50,581 nucleotides of DNA from an uncultured Eubacteriales bacterium (GTDB lineage: Bacteria > Bacillota > Clostridia > Oscillospirales > Oscillospiraceae): the NCBI GenBank assembly GCA_900553805.1, contig USEU01000005.1:1-50581 (forward strand). Reading direction: 5' to 3'. The notes under the pieces were generated by a model. The model had not been told where the DNA came from and did no database searches. It was given only the letters and a program-made list of their open reading frames with translations. Position numbers and translations under genes: made by a program. Positions 9,174 through 18,059 of the stretch are shown here, in pieces. Numbering within the stretch: position 1 is the first letter of the stretch; every line of letters begins with the position of its first letter.

Positions 9174-9218
9174 GCAGCACCGCGTATCCGCGCGGTGCTG
9201 CCATTATTTAATTTTTCA
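9174..9218 (+). terminator. Rho-independent terminator after the PstS-like gene
   Basis: An 11-bp GC-rich stem (GCAGCACCGCG at 9174-9184, complement at 9191-9201) is followed by an AT-rich run ending ATTTTT. It lies 16 bases after the stop. Confidence 0.85.
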
Positions 9219-9237
9219 TGAAATGCGGTCAAAAGGG

Positions 9238-9266
9238 TGGAAATAGTGGCGGGACTGTGCTATAAT
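9238..9266 (+). promoter_or_regulatory. Promoter of the U32-maf-mreCD-PBP2 operon
   Basis: TATAAT at 9261-9266 is preceded by TGC (extended -10). TGGAAA at 9238-9243, 17 bp upstream, is a partial -35. It lies about 30 bases before the U32 gene start. No strong terminator is seen until 15623, so it probably drives all five genes. Confidence 0.65.
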
Positions 9267-9298
9267 GTGCCCAAGTATACCATACGGAGAGAGAATTT

Positions 9299-11380
9299 AT
9301 GCTGGAATTACTGTCCCCCGCCGGGTCTATGGAGGCGCTGAGAGCAGCCGTTCAGAATGGCGCCAATGCCGTCTATCTCGGCATCGGCACATTTAACGCC
9401 CGCCAGGGCGCGAAAAATTTCACATTGGAGACCCTGGGCGAGGCGCTGAAATACTGCCACGTGCGGGGTGTCGCCGTTCACCTGACGCTGAACACCCTGG
9501 TCACCGACCGGGAGTTCAAATCCGTGTCCGAGCTGATCCGCAAAACCGCCGAAGCGGGAGTGGATGCCTATATCGTGCAGGATCTGGGGGTGGCGCAGCT
9601 GTGCCGCCAGATCGCGCCGGAGGTGCCGGTGCACGGCTCCACGCAGATGACCGTCCACTCCCTGCCCGGCGTGCAGCTGTGCGCCGCCATGGGCATGAAG
9701 CGGGTGGTGCTCAGCCGGGAGCTGAGCCGGGAGGAGATCCGCTACATCTGCCAGAATTCCCCCATAGAGATTGAGGTCTTCGGCCACGGGGCGCTGTGCA
9801 TGTGTTATTCCGGCCAGTGCTATCTGTCCGCCATGATCGGCGGCCGGTCCGGCAACCGGGGCCGGTGCGCCCAGCCCTGCCGCCAGAGCTACGGCTATGG
9901 CCGGTGGGAAAGCCGGTATCCCCTGAGCCTGAAGGACAACTGCCTGGTGCACTATGTCAGGGAGCTGGAGGAGATGGGCGTGGCCTCCCTGAAGCTGGAG
10001 GGGCGGATGAAGCGGCCCGAATATGTGGCCACCGTCACCGGCGTCTACCGCAAGGCCATCGACGACGGTCAGGTGACCAAGGAAATGATGGACGAGCTGT
10101 ACACCGCCTTCAACCGCCAGGGCTTTACCAACGGCTACTACACCAATCGGGTAGACAGCAAAATGTTCGGCACCCGGGAGGATACCCGGGACGATCCCGC
10201 CTGGCTGCAAAAGGCGCGGCAGAGCTATGAATCCGGGGAGACCTCCCTGGTGGATATCAAATTCCGGTGCGCCGTCACCGTGGACGGCTGCGTCCTTACC
10301 GTTACCGACCCGGAGGGACGCACCTGCAGCGTGGCCGGGCCCAAGCCGGAGCTGGCCTATTCGGTGGCGCTCTCCGGCCAGGTGCTGAGCCAGTGGCTGT
10401 CCAAAACCGGCGGCACGCCCTACCGCTGCACCGAGATCCGCACCCACATCGACCCCGGCCTGACCGTCCCGGCCTCCGCCGTCAACGCCATGCGCCGGGA
10501 GCTGCTGAACCAGCTCACCGCCATCCGGGGCAGAACCAAGGAGCGCACCCTGCGCACCCCGAAGCAGGTGCCCAACTACCGGGGCAACACCAAGCTCCCC
10601 GGCCTGACCATCCAGGTCACCACCCGGGAGCAGCTGACCCCCGCCCTGGTGAATACGGAGACGGCCATGCTCTATGTGCCCATCCACCTGCTCACCGAGG
10701 ACGCCGCCCTGTGCCAAACCCTGGGCAAGCGGGGGCGGGTGGCCGCCGTGCTGCCCCGCATCGTCCACGACGGGGAACTGCCCCAGCTCCGCACCGCCAT
10801 GGCGCAGGTGCGTGATCTGGGCATCCGGGATGTGCTCATCGGGAATTACGGCCTGGTGATCCCCGCCAAGGAGGCGGGGATGCGGATGCACGGCGACTTT
10901 GGTCTGAACGCCTTTAATTCCGCCGCCGTCAATTATCTGCAAAAGATGGATATTGCCTCCGTCTGCCTCAGCTTTGAGATGACCCTGCCCCAGATCCGGG
11001 ATGTCAGCAAAGCCATTCCCACGGAAATTTTCGCCTATGGGCGGCTGCCGCTGATGGTCACGGAGCACTGCCTGATGCTGGGCCGCACCGGCGAATGCAG
11101 CTGCAACTCCGCCCCCACCAAGCTCACCGACCGCACCGGCGCAGAGTTCCCAATCATCAAGGACGGGGCCAGCTGCCGCAGCGTGCTGCTCAACGGCAAG
11201 AAGCTCAGCTGGCTGGACCGGCAGAACGACCTGTCCCGGCTGGGCCTGTGGGCGATCCGGCTGTACTTCACCACCGAGAACAGCCGGGAGGTCAACCGCA
11301 TTCTGAACGAGTACGTAACGCCCGTCCCCTTTGAGCCGGGCTTCTGCACCCGCGGGCTGTATCTGCGGGGCGTGGAATGA
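9299..11380 (+). CDS. U32 family peptidase-like protein (RlhA/YrrO-related)
   Basis: Member of the U32 family, whose characterised relatives take part in prephenate-dependent tRNA/rRNA hydroxylation or in collagenase-like proteolysis. The 693 residues start with the typical MLELLSPAGSMEALRAAVQNGANAVYLG. The U32 signature is EVFGHGALCMCYSGQCYLS followed by NRGRCAQPCR (residues about 160-200); its cysteines are candidates for an iron-sulfur site. The central part, ending in GLTVPASAVNAMRRELL near residue 400, matches the DUF3656 region found in RlhA-type proteins. The length fits the long clostridial form. ATG 9299 is preceded by GGAGAGAG. It is first in an operon with maf and mreCD; an RNA-modification role is more likely than proteolysis but is not shown by sequence. 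Confidence 0.88.
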   Translation: MLELLSPAGSMEALRAAVQNGANAVYLGIGTFNARQGAKNFTLETLGEALKYCHVRGVAVHLTLNTLVTDREFKSVSELIRKTAEAGVDAYIVQDLGVAQLCRQIAPEVPVHGSTQMTVHSLPGVQLCAAMGMKRVVLSRELSREEIRYICQNSPIEIEVFGHGALCMCYSGQCYLSAMIGGRSGNRGRCAQPCRQSYGYGRWESRYPLSLKDNCLVHYVRELEEMGVASLKLEGRMKRPEYVATVTGVYRKAIDDGQVTKEMMDELYTAFNRQGFTNGYYTNRVDSKMFGTREDTRDDPAWLQKARQSYESGETSLVDIKFRCAVTVDGCVLTVTDPEGRTCSVAGPKPELAYSVALSGQVLSQWLSKTGGTPYRCTEIRTHIDPGLTVPASAVNAMRRELLNQLTAIRGRTKERTLRTPKQVPNYRGNTKLPGLTIQVTTREQLTPALVNTETAMLYVPIHLLTEDAALCQTLGKRGRVAAVLPRIVHDGELPQLRTAMAQVRDLGIRDVLIGNYGLVIPAKEAGMRMHGDFGLNAFNSAAVNYLQKMDIASVCLSFEMTLPQIRDVSKAIPTEIFAYGRLPLMVTEHCLMLGRTGECSCNSAPTKLTDRTGAEFPIIKDGASCRSVLLNGKKLSWLDRQNDLSRLGLWAIRLYFTTENSREVNRILNEYVTPVPFEPGFCTRGLYLRGVE

Positions 11381-11397
11381 TCACATGAGGAATTGAT

Positions 11398-11970
11398 ATG
11401 AAGCATTTGATTTTAGCCTCCGGCTCCCCCCGGCGCAGGGAGCTGCTGAGCCTGTTCGGCGTTCCCTTTTCCGTCCACGCGGCGGATATTGATGAGACCA
11501 TGGACCCGGCCAAGCCCCCCTATGACGAGGTGGCCCGGGTCAGCAGCTGCAAGGCGCTGGCCATCCCCCGCCAGCCCGGGGACGTGGTGATCGCCGCCGA
11601 CACCATTGTGGTGTGCGGCGGGAAAGTGCTGGGCAAGCCCCACAGCCGCCAGGAGGCCGCAGACATGCTCCGGCTGCTCTCCGGCCGGGAGCACCAGGTG
11701 ATGACCGGCTGCACCGTGCTGACCGATGACGCCCGCCAGACCTTCACCGAGGTCACCACCCTGACCTTCCGGCCCCTGACCGATTGGGAGATTCAGCGCT
11801 ATGTGGACACCGGTGAGCCCATGGACAAGGCGGGCGCCTACGGCATCCAGGGCGGCGCGGCGCTGTTCTGCCCCGGTATCCAGGGAGACTACTACAATGT
11901 GATGGGCCTGCCTGTCTGCCATCTGGGGACGGTGCTGCGCACCCTGGGCGTCTTGGAGGAGGAAGCATGA
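11398..11970 (+). CDS. maf: Maf-like nucleoside triphosphate pyrophosphatase
   Basis: Cytoplasmic house-cleaning enzyme that hydrolyses non-canonical or modified nucleoside triphosphates; overexpression of homologues blocks septation. The 190 residues show the N-terminal LILASGSPRRRELL, the ADTIV motif (AADTIVVCGGKVLGKP) with its catalytic Asp, and the DKAGAYGIQG segment with catalytic Lys. Length is normal. The start has GAGGAATTGAT upstream. The stop overlaps the mreC ATG by 4 bases. A maf-mre arrangement is conserved in many bacteria. Confidence 0.95.
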   Translation: MKHLILASGSPRRRELLSLFGVPFSVHAADIDETMDPAKPPYDEVARVSSCKALAIPRQPGDVVIAADTIVVCGGKVLGKPHSRQEAADMLRLLSGREHQVMTGCTVLTDDARQTFTEVTTLTFRPLTDWEIQRYVDTGEPMDKAGAYGIQGGAALFCPGIQGDYYNVMGLPVCHLGTVLRTLGVLEEEA

Positions 11971-12797
11971 GGCATCTGTTCAATACCAAGCTGAAGATCA
12001 TCATCATTCTGGCTGTGCTGCTCACCGCCGTGCTGGCTGTGATGGCCGGACTGACCAATCGAAGTGTGCCGGAGCTGCTGGTGCAGGGCGTCCTCGCCCC
12101 GTTCCGGGCCGCCGCCACCTCCCTGACCAAAACCGCCGAGCGGTATTACAGCTACATGTTCCGCTACGAGGCCCTGGAGGCCGAGAATGAGTCGCTGAAG
12201 GAGCAGATCGCCAACATGGAGGACGCCGCCCGAAAGGCCGACGCCACCGAGCGTGAAAACGCCCGTCTGCGCAATCAGCTCAGCTTCAAGGAGACCCACG
12301 AAACCTATGACGAGGTGGACGCCTATATCATCGGCTGGAGCTCCACGGACTGGTCCAACACCGTGACTATCAACCGGGGCAGCAACGCGGGCATTGAGGA
12401 GAACATGGTCGCCATCACCGACGTGGGCGAGGTGGTCGGCCTGGTCACCCAGGTGGGGGCCAACTTCGCCGTGGTAAAGACGGTGCTGGACTCCACCCTG
12501 GAGATCTCCGCCACCATCACCACCTCCGGCTACAACGGCATGGTCAGCGGCGGCTACATCGAGGGAAATGAAAAGTTCCTGCAAATGGACTACCTCCCCT
12601 CTTCCTCCATCATCCGAAACAAGGATCAGGTGGTGACCTCCGGCTCCACCGTGTACCCCCGTGGGCTGATCCTGGGGCATGTGGTGGACGCGGGCTTCAA
12701 GGAGACCGGCGTGGCAAAATACGCCGTGCTGGAGCCTGCGGCAGACATCAGCTCCCTGGAGCAGATCTTTATCGTGACAAACTTCCAAACGGAATGA
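11967..12797 (+). CDS. mreC: Rod shape-determining protein MreC
   Basis: Bitopic membrane protein of the elongasome; it scaffolds MreD, RodA and PBP2 during lateral wall synthesis. The 276 residues have an N-terminal membrane anchor (about 8-28), a coiled coil (about 62-95, YEALEAENESLKEQIANME and onward) and two beta-rich MreC domains including GLVTQVGANFAVVKTVLDS and VVTSGSTVYPRGLILGHV. It overlaps maf by 4 bases and lies 10 bases before mreD. No mreB is present in this window, so MreB must be encoded elsewhere or be absent. Confidence 0.95.
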   Translation: MRHLFNTKLKIIIILAVLLTAVLAVMAGLTNRSVPELLVQGVLAPFRAAATSLTKTAERYYSYMFRYEALEAENESLKEQIANMEDAARKADATERENARLRNQLSFKETHETYDEVDAYIIGWSSTDWSNTVTINRGSNAGIEENMVAITDVGEVVGLVTQVGANFAVVKTVLDSTLEISATITTSGYNGMVSGGYIEGNEKFLQMDYLPSSSIIRNKDQVVTSGSTVYPRGLILGHVVDAGFKETGVAKYAVLEPAADISSLEQIFIVTNFQTE

Positions 12798-12807
12798 GGC
12801 TGGACTG

Positions 12808-13488
12808 ATGGCAAACGAAAGCAACTCCCGCCCCCGCCGGGCCGCCCGGCGTCCGGCCAAGCGTCTCCCCGCCCGGGGGCGGCCGAAGCAGAAGCAAAAG
12901 CGGGCCCGCCGCGTGATCTATCCCGAATTCAGGCCGGACAGCCGCCGGGTCAGCCTGCTCAAGCCTCTGCATTTCACCCGTTTGCAGTGGCTCCAGCTGC
13001 TGCGATGGGCGGCCTATGTGGGCATGTGCGTCCTGTGTCTGGTGATCCAGGACTCCATTATGAGCCGGGTCTCCATCTTCGGAGCCACCACCGACCTGGC
13101 CGTGGCAGCCATGCTGCTGATCACCGTGCTGGAGGGCTGCGACGTGGGCAGCGTGTTTATTCTCATCGCTTCCACCGTCTTTTACTTCTCCGGCTCCGCC
13201 CCCGGCCCATACAGCGTGGGTATGCTGACGGTGCTGGGCGTCTGCGCCACGCTGGCGCGCCAGGCCATCTGGCGCCGCAGCCGCAGCTCCATTGTGCTGT
13301 GTGCGGGGGCGGCGGCATTGATCTATGAAATTGGGCTGTACGTGGTGGGCCTGTTTATGGGGCTGACCAGCTGGTACCGCTTCCCCCGCTTCTTTGTGAC
13401 GGGTGTCCTCACCGTGGCGGTGATGTTCCCGCTCTACGCAATTATCTTCCGCATTGGTCAAATTGGAGGCTACACATGGAAAGAATGA
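12808..13488 (+). CDS. mreD: Rod shape-determining protein MreD with basic N-terminal extension
   Basis: Multi-pass membrane partner of MreC. The 226 residues begin with about 50 residues very rich in Arg/Lys/Pro (RPRRAARRPAKRLPARGR), followed by about five hydrophobic segments from residue 65 on. Typical MreD is about 160-175 residues, so the basic cytoplasmic extension is additional. Identification rests on position between mreC and PBP2 and on the membrane pattern, since MreD sequence conservation is low. GAGG at 12796 supports the ATG. The 3' end overlaps the PBP2 gene by 13 bases. Confidence 0.85.
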   Translation: MANESNSRPRRAARRPAKRLPARGRPKQKQKRARRVIYPEFRPDSRRVSLLKPLHFTRLQWLQLLRWAAYVGMCVLCLVIQDSIMSRVSIFGATTDLAVAAMLLITVLEGCDVGSVFILIASTVFYFSGSAPGPYSVGMLTVLGVCATLARQAIWRRSRSSIVLCAGAAALIYEIGLYVVGLFMGLTSWYRFPRFFVTGVLTVAVMFPLYAIIFRIGQIGGYTWKE

Positions 13489-15593
13489 CCCGTTTTCGAT
13501 CGTATGTGCTGCTGGGCATTTTTGGCTTTGTCATGTTTCTTTACGCAACGAAGCTCTTTTCCCTTCAGATCATTGAAACCAAGGGCAACACCGACAACGC
13601 AACCACCTACTCCACCATCACCACCGTCCGCGCCGCCCGAGGCGATATCCTGGACCGCAACGGCAATGTGCTGGTGGGCAACCGGGCCAGCTATGACCTG
13701 GTATTCAACCATTACGTGATCAAATCCGCGGACAACCGCAACCAATACCTGTACGATCTGCTGAAAAAATGCGAGGAGCTGGGTGTCAGCCACAACGATC
13801 ACTTCCCCGTCAGCACCACCCGCCCCTTTGAATACACCCTGGACAGCTTCAATGCCTCCTGGCAGCGGTATTATCAGAACTTTATGAACGGCTGGGGTCT
13901 GGACCCCGACGTCACCGCCCCGCTGCTCATCGAGCGCATGCGGGAGCGCTATCAGCTGCCGGAGGAATGGACGGACGAGGAGGCCCGGGGCGTCATCGGC
14001 CTACGCTACGAATTTGACCTGCGCGGCGTGACCAATCTGCCCAACTACGTTTTCATCGAGGACGTATCCAGTGAGAATCTTTCCGCCATCCTGGAGCTGA
14101 ACACCCCCGGCCTGATGGTGGAATCCTCCACCGTCCGGGAATACCACACCACCTACGCCGCCCACATTCTGGGCTACATGGGCGGCATGGATGACGACGA
14201 CTGGGCCAAATACAAGGATCAGGGCTACGCCATGGACGCCTACATCGGTCAGTCCGGCTTTGAGGAGGCCTTTGAGGAATATCTCCACGGCATCGACGGC
14301 AGCCGTCTGGACGTGGTCTCCAAGGAGGGCGCCATCGTCGAGCAATACTATCTGGAGGGCAAAGAGCCGGTGGCCGGCAACAACGTGGAGACCACCATCG
14401 ACATCACCCTGCAAAAGGTGGCGGAGGACTCTCTGGCCCAGGTCATGCGGGATCTGATCAATCCGGAGATCAACACCTCTACCGGCGAGAGCACCGGCCT
14501 GGATGCCCAGGGCGCGGCTGTGGTGGTCATGAAGGTCAAGACCGGCGAAATTCTGGCCTGCGCCAGCTATCCCACCTTCAACCTGGAAACCATGAACGAG
14601 GACTGGGACGATATCATGAACGACGAGCTGAAGCCCTTCTTCAACCGGGCCTTCGGCGCGAACTACGCCCCCGGCTCCACCTTTAAGATGTGCACCCTGG
14701 TGGCCGCCATGGAGAACACCAACTCCAAAGGTAAGCGGATCCTGGATTATATGGAAACCATTCAGGATAAGGGTGTGTTCACCGAGCTGGGCGATGGCTT
14801 TAATCCCAAGTGCTTGCTGTATTCCTCCGTTCTGGCCACCCACGGCACCATCGACGCCACCGACGCGCTGAAGGTTTCCTGCAACTACTTCTTCTATGAG
14901 CTGGGCTACCGGCTCACCTGGCAGATGATGGACGCCACCGCCAAGGGCTTCGGCCTGGGTGAGCCCACCGGCATCGAGCTGACCGAGAAGATCGGCTGGC
15001 GCTCCAATCCGGACAGCAAGGCGGCCTCCTACACCGGCCCCGACGCCGTGTGGAACGCAGGCGACCGTGTCCTCACCGCCATCGGCCAGTCCGAGAACCG
15101 ATACTCCCCCCTGCAGCTGTGCGTGTACGCCTGCACCCTTGCCAACCGGGGTACCCGCTACCGCGCTACCTTCCTGAACCGGGTGGCCTCCTCGGACTAT
15201 CGGACGCTGATCAAGCAAAACGAGCCGGAGGTAGTCAGCAAGATGGACATCTCCTATGACACCTATGAGGTGTATATCACCGGCATGCGCAAGGTCATCA
15301 CCGATATCGGCGGTACTGCCAACAAGTATTTCGGCGGCCACGAGGACCTGAATACCTTCCCTGTGGCAGTGTGCGCCAAGACGGGAACCGCTCAGCACTC
15401 CTCCGGCGGCTCTGACCACGCCGCGTTCATCTGCTTTGCCCCTATGGATAACCCGGAAATTGCCGTGGCCATCTACGGAGAAAAAGCCGCCCACGGCAGC
15501 TGGCTGGCCCCCGTGGCCGAGGATGTCCTGGAGGCCTACTTCGAAATGGAAGCCGCCAGCGACGTTTTCACCTATGAAAACCAGGTGGGCTAA
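13476..15593 (+). CDS. mrdA: Penicillin-binding protein 2 (elongation transpeptidase)
   Basis: Class B PBP that cross-links peptidoglycan during cell elongation. The 705 residues have one N-terminal membrane span (about 8-28), a dimerisation/pedestal domain containing RGDILDRNGNVL, and a transpeptidase domain with all three catalytic motifs: SxxK at S401 (APGSTFKM), SxN at S468 (SCN) and KTGT at K635. ATG 13476 follows ATTGGAGG by 6 bases and overlaps the end of mreD, so expression is coupled. A SpoVD/PBP3-type role is less likely because there is no PASTA domain and the neighbours are mreCD. It is the last gene of its operon. Confidence 0.94.
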   Translation: MERMTRFRSYVLLGIFGFVMFLYATKLFSLQIIETKGNTDNATTYSTITTVRAARGDILDRNGNVLVGNRASYDLVFNHYVIKSADNRNQYLYDLLKKCEELGVSHNDHFPVSTTRPFEYTLDSFNASWQRYYQNFMNGWGLDPDVTAPLLIERMRERYQLPEEWTDEEARGVIGLRYEFDLRGVTNLPNYVFIEDVSSENLSAILELNTPGLMVESSTVREYHTTYAAHILGYMGGMDDDDWAKYKDQGYAMDAYIGQSGFEEAFEEYLHGIDGSRLDVVSKEGAIVEQYYLEGKEPVAGNNVETTIDITLQKVAEDSLAQVMRDLINPEINTSTGESTGLDAQGAAVVVMKVKTGEILACASYPTFNLETMNEDWDDIMNDELKPFFNRAFGANYAPGSTFKMCTLVAAMENTNSKGKRILDYMETIQDKGVFTELGDGFNPKCLLYSSVLATHGTIDATDALKVSCNYFFYELGYRLTWQMMDATAKGFGLGEPTGIELTEKIGWRSNPDSKAASYTGPDAVWNAGDRVLTAIGQSENRYSPLQLCVYACTLANRGTRYRATFLNRVASSDYRTLIKQNEPEVVSKMDISYDTYEVYITGMRKVITDIGGTANKYFGGHEDLNTFPVAVCAKTGTAQHSSGGSDHAAFICFAPMDNPEIAVAIYGEKAAHGSWLAPVAEDVLEAYFEMEAASDVFTYENQVG

Positions 15594-15622
15594 AAGGGCT
15601 TTCCGATCCCCCCTATTCGCCA

Positions 15623-15657
15623 AAAGGCCGGACCCATTTACCGGGTCCGGCCTTTCT
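15623..15657 (+). terminator. Terminator after the mreCD-PBP2 operon
   Basis: AAAGGCCGGACCC (15623-15635) pairs with GGGTCCGGCCTTT (15643-15654) over 13 bp and is followed by a short T-rich tail. It lies 30 bases after the PBP2 stop. Confidence 0.88.
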
Positions 15658-15674
15658 TGTATATGTCATACTAT

Positions 15675-15763
15675 TTCCTGATTAAAATCTTAATTTTAAT
15701 CAGGAAGGCATCGCCTGAAGGCGCTGCCTGTTTTGTGATTTATAAGGAAAGAAATCACAAAAC
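15675..15763. other. Cluster of perfect hairpins in the convergent gap
   Basis: Three consecutive inverted repeats: TTCCTGATTAAAAT (15675-15688) with its complement (15693-15706); a GC-rich GGCA-CGCCT/AGGCG-TGCC stem around 15707-15729; and GTTTTGTGATTT (15730-15741) with its complement (15752-15763). No ORF of note. They may be remnants of other insertion elements or extra terminators between convergent operons. Confidence 0.6.
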
Positions 15764-15799
15764 AAGTCTCATATGAACTCCATGCCCTTCAGGCAATTA

Positions 15800-15960
15800 G
15801 GGCCTATCTGAAAACCGTCAACACGCCCAAACAGCGGATCTTTTCCGCCTGCTGTGCACCATTTTTTCTTGCAATACACAAAGTATTCCCGCGAAAAAAT
15901 GGCTTCATCAGGCGGAAAATCTCTCGCTGTTGGTCATATTTCCGATTTTCAGATAGACCC
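15800..15960. repeat. 161-bp palindromic element, family C
   Basis: Terminal inverted repeats GGGCCTATCTGAAAACCG (left) and the complement of CGATTTTCAGATAGACCC (right) flank a long imperfect palindrome. Arms ACAGCGGATCTTTTCCGCC and GGCGGAAAATCTCTCGCTGT pair, then CCATTTTTTC/GAAAAAATGG, then the tip AATAC-ACAAA-GTATT, exactly centred (offsets 73-87 of 161). Length and tip position are identical to families A and B. No open reading frame is present. No convincing target-site duplication is seen for this copy. Confidence 0.75.
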
Positions 15961-15961
15961 T

Positions 15962-16040
15962 AAAATCTTTTTTAAAGATTTTAATTGGAGTTCAGTATCA
16001 GCCGCGACAGCAGCGCCGGACCCTCAAATGAGGGTCCGGC
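15962..16040. other. Hairpins downstream of typA
   Basis: An AT-rich inverted repeat AAAATCTTT/AAAGATTTT lies near 15962-15983. A 10-bp GC-rich stem GCCGGACCCT (16015-16024)/AGGGTCCGGC (16031-16040) ends 8 bases from the typA stop. The second is probably the typA terminator, but no clear U-tract follows on the minus strand. Its stem closely resembles the terminator at 15623. Confidence 0.5.
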
Positions 16041-16048
16041 AAAAGTCG

Positions 16049-17875
16049 TTACTGATTTCTCTTCTTCATCAGCTCGCGCATGCGGGTGGAGTGGTCCAGC
16101 TCCCGCTTGCGGATGCGCAGGCTCTTAGGGGTGCATTCCAGCAGCTCGTCGTCCGCCAGGAATTCCAGGCACTGCTCCAGGGACATGATCTTGGGCGGGG
16201 TCAGGCGGGTGGCCTCGTCGGACCCGGCAGCACGCATGTTGGTCAGCTGCTTGCGCTTGCAGACATTGACGGTCATATCCTCGTTCCGGCTGCAAACGCC
16301 GATCACCATACCGGCATACACCTGAGTGCCCGGCGAAATAAACAGGATGCCTCTCTCCTGGGCGGCTGCCAGGCCGTAGGCCACGGCCTCGCCGGTTTCG
16401 AAGGCCACCAGGGAGCCGGTGAGGCGGCGCTCGATCTCGCCCTTCATGGGGGCGTAGGAGTCCAGGACGGAGGACATGATGCCCTCGCCCCGGGTATCGG
16501 TGAGGAATTCATTGCGGTAGCCGAACAGGCCGCGGGAGGGCACCAGGAACTCCAGGCGATAGCGGCTGCCCATGGGGTTCATGCTCACCAGGTCGCCCTT
16601 GCGGCGGCCCATTTTCTCGATCACGGAGCCCATGCATTCCTCGGGCACGTCGGCGACCATCCGCTCGATGGGCTCGCAGAGCTTGCCGTCGATCTCCTTG
16701 GTCAGCACCCGGGGGGTGGACACGGAGAACTCATAGCCCTCCCGGCGCATGGTCTCCATCAGGATGGACAGGTGCATTTCGCCCCGGCCCGCCACATTGA
16801 AGGAATCCGTACCCTGCTCGGTGACGTGGAGGGACACGTCCTTCAGCAACTCTCTTTCCAGCCGGTCGCGCAGGTTGCGGGAGGTAACATATTTTCCCTC
16901 CTGCCCGGCGAAGGGGGAATCGTTCACGGCAAAGGTCATTTCGATGGTAGGATCGCTGATCTTGACGAAGGGCAGCGGCTCTACCGCCTCCGGCGCGCAC
17001 AGCGTCCGGCCGATGGTGATATCCGCCATGCCGGACAGGGCGACGATCTCGCCCGCGCCGGCCTCCTGCACCGGGGTCTTGGCCAGGCCGTCAAACTCGT
17101 ACAGCGCTACCACCTTGCCCCGGTTCTTGATGGAGGGGTCATGGTAATCGCAGATGGTGACCTCCTGATTGACCTTGATGGTGCCCCGCTCCACCCGGCC
17201 GATGGCAATGCGGCCCACATAATCGTTGTAGTCAATGGAGGACACCAGCATTTGCAGCGGCGCGGCAGGATCGCCCTGGGGCGCGTCAATATACTGGATG
17301 ATGGTCTCAAACAGCGGGGTCAGGTCCTTGCACATTTCGTCGGGGCTGTAAGAGGCGGTGCCCTGGCGGCCGGAGCAGAAGATGGTGGGGCTGTTGAACT
17401 GCTCGTCGGTGGCGTCCAGATCCAGCAGCAGCTCCAGCACCTCGTCCATCACCTCATGGACCCGGGCATCGGGCTTATCCACCTTATTTACGGCGACGAT
17501 CACCTTATGGCCCAGCTCCAGCGCCTTTTGCAGCACAAAGCGGGTCTGGGGCATGGGGCCCTCGGCGGCGTCCACCAGCAGGATCACGCCGTTGACCATT
17601 TTCAGGATACGCTCCACCTCGCCGCCAAAATCGGCGTGGCCCGGGGTATCCACAATATTGATCTTATAGTCCTTGTAATGGACGGAGGTATTCTTTGCCA
17701 GAATGGTGATGCCCCGCTCCCGCTCCAGGTCGCCGGAGTCCATCACCCGCTCCACCGTGGCCTGATTTTCCCGGTAGATGCCGCCCTGCTTCAGCATTTC
17801 GTCCACCAAGGTGGTCTTGCCGTGGTCGACGTGGGCAATGATTGCAATGTTTCTGATCTTATCCTGAGATGGCAT
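16049..17875 (-). CDS. typA: Ribosome-associated GTPase TypA/BipA
   Basis: Translational GTPase that binds the ribosome and is involved in 50S assembly and stress adaptation. The 608 residues begin MPSQDKIRNIAIIAHVDHGKTT, containing the G1 P-loop (AHVDHGKTT, residues 14-22). They continue with DTPGHADFGGEVER (G3) and NKVDKPDA (G4), then the EF-G-like domains and the TypA-specific C-terminal domain (ERGILFISPGTQVYAGMVIG). I chose start 17875 because AAAGGAG lies 10 bases upstream. A longer frame reaching 18010 would add 45 unrelated residues and cross the promoter. Length matches the family (about 610). Confidence 0.96.
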   Translation of the reverse strand: MPSQDKIRNIAIIAHVDHGKTTLVDEMLKQGGIYRENQATVERVMDSGDLERERGITILAKNTSVHYKDYKINIVDTPGHADFGGEVERILKMVNGVILLVDAAEGPMPQTRFVLQKALELGHKVIVAVNKVDKPDARVHEVMDEVLELLLDLDATDEQFNSPTIFCSGRQGTASYSPDEMCKDLTPLFETIIQYIDAPQGDPAAPLQMLVSSIDYNDYVGRIAIGRVERGTIKVNQEVTICDYHDPSIKNRGKVVALYEFDGLAKTPVQEAGAGEIVALSGMADITIGRTLCAPEAVEPLPFVKISDPTIEMTFAVNDSPFAGQEGKYVTSRNLRDRLERELLKDVSLHVTEQGTDSFNVAGRGEMHLSILMETMRREGYEFSVSTPRVLTKEIDGKLCEPIERMVADVPEECMGSVIEKMGRRKGDLVSMNPMGSRYRLEFLVPSRGLFGYRNEFLTDTRGEGIMSSVLDSYAPMKGEIERRLTGSLVAFETGEAVAYGLAAAQERGILFISPGTQVYAGMVIGVCSRNEDMTVNVCKRKQLTNMRAAGSDEATRLTPPKIMSLEQCLEFLADDELLECTPKSLRIRKRELDHSTRMRELMKKRNQ

Positions 17876-17922
17876 AAGCTGCTCTCCTTTTTTGCATCGG
17901 ATTTCTTTACTTTCAACAATAA

Positions 17923-17951
17923 AATATAGCACAATACCGCAGGAAAAGCAA
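17923..17951 (-). promoter_or_regulatory. typA promoter
   Basis: On the minus strand, TTGCTT (17951-17946) and TATATT (17928-17923) are separated by 17 bp, with TGC just before the -10. It lies about 50 bases upstream of the typA start. Confidence 0.7.
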
Positions 17952-18017
17952 TATTTTTTGTAAAAGTATCCCACAGATTTTCGCAGTCGATCCATCGTAT
18001 TTTCCGGCAATTTGCAA

Positions 18018-18056
18018 CAAAAACGGACGGGGACGGTTTGAATGCCGCCCCCGTCT
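18018..18056 (-). terminator. Terminator of the mgl-type operon
   Basis: On the minus strand, GACGGGGGCGG (18055-18045) pairs with CCGTCCCCGTC (18036-18026) with one G-U pair, followed by CGTTTTTG. It sits directly after the small coiled-coil gene and separates the sugar transporter operon from typA. Confidence 0.85.
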
Positions 18057-18059
18057 TTC

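Noticed and set aside
17876..18010. Longer typA start at 18010
   Set aside because: The extra 45 residues are not family-like and the segment contains the typA promoter and an AAAGGAG site directly before the start at 17875.
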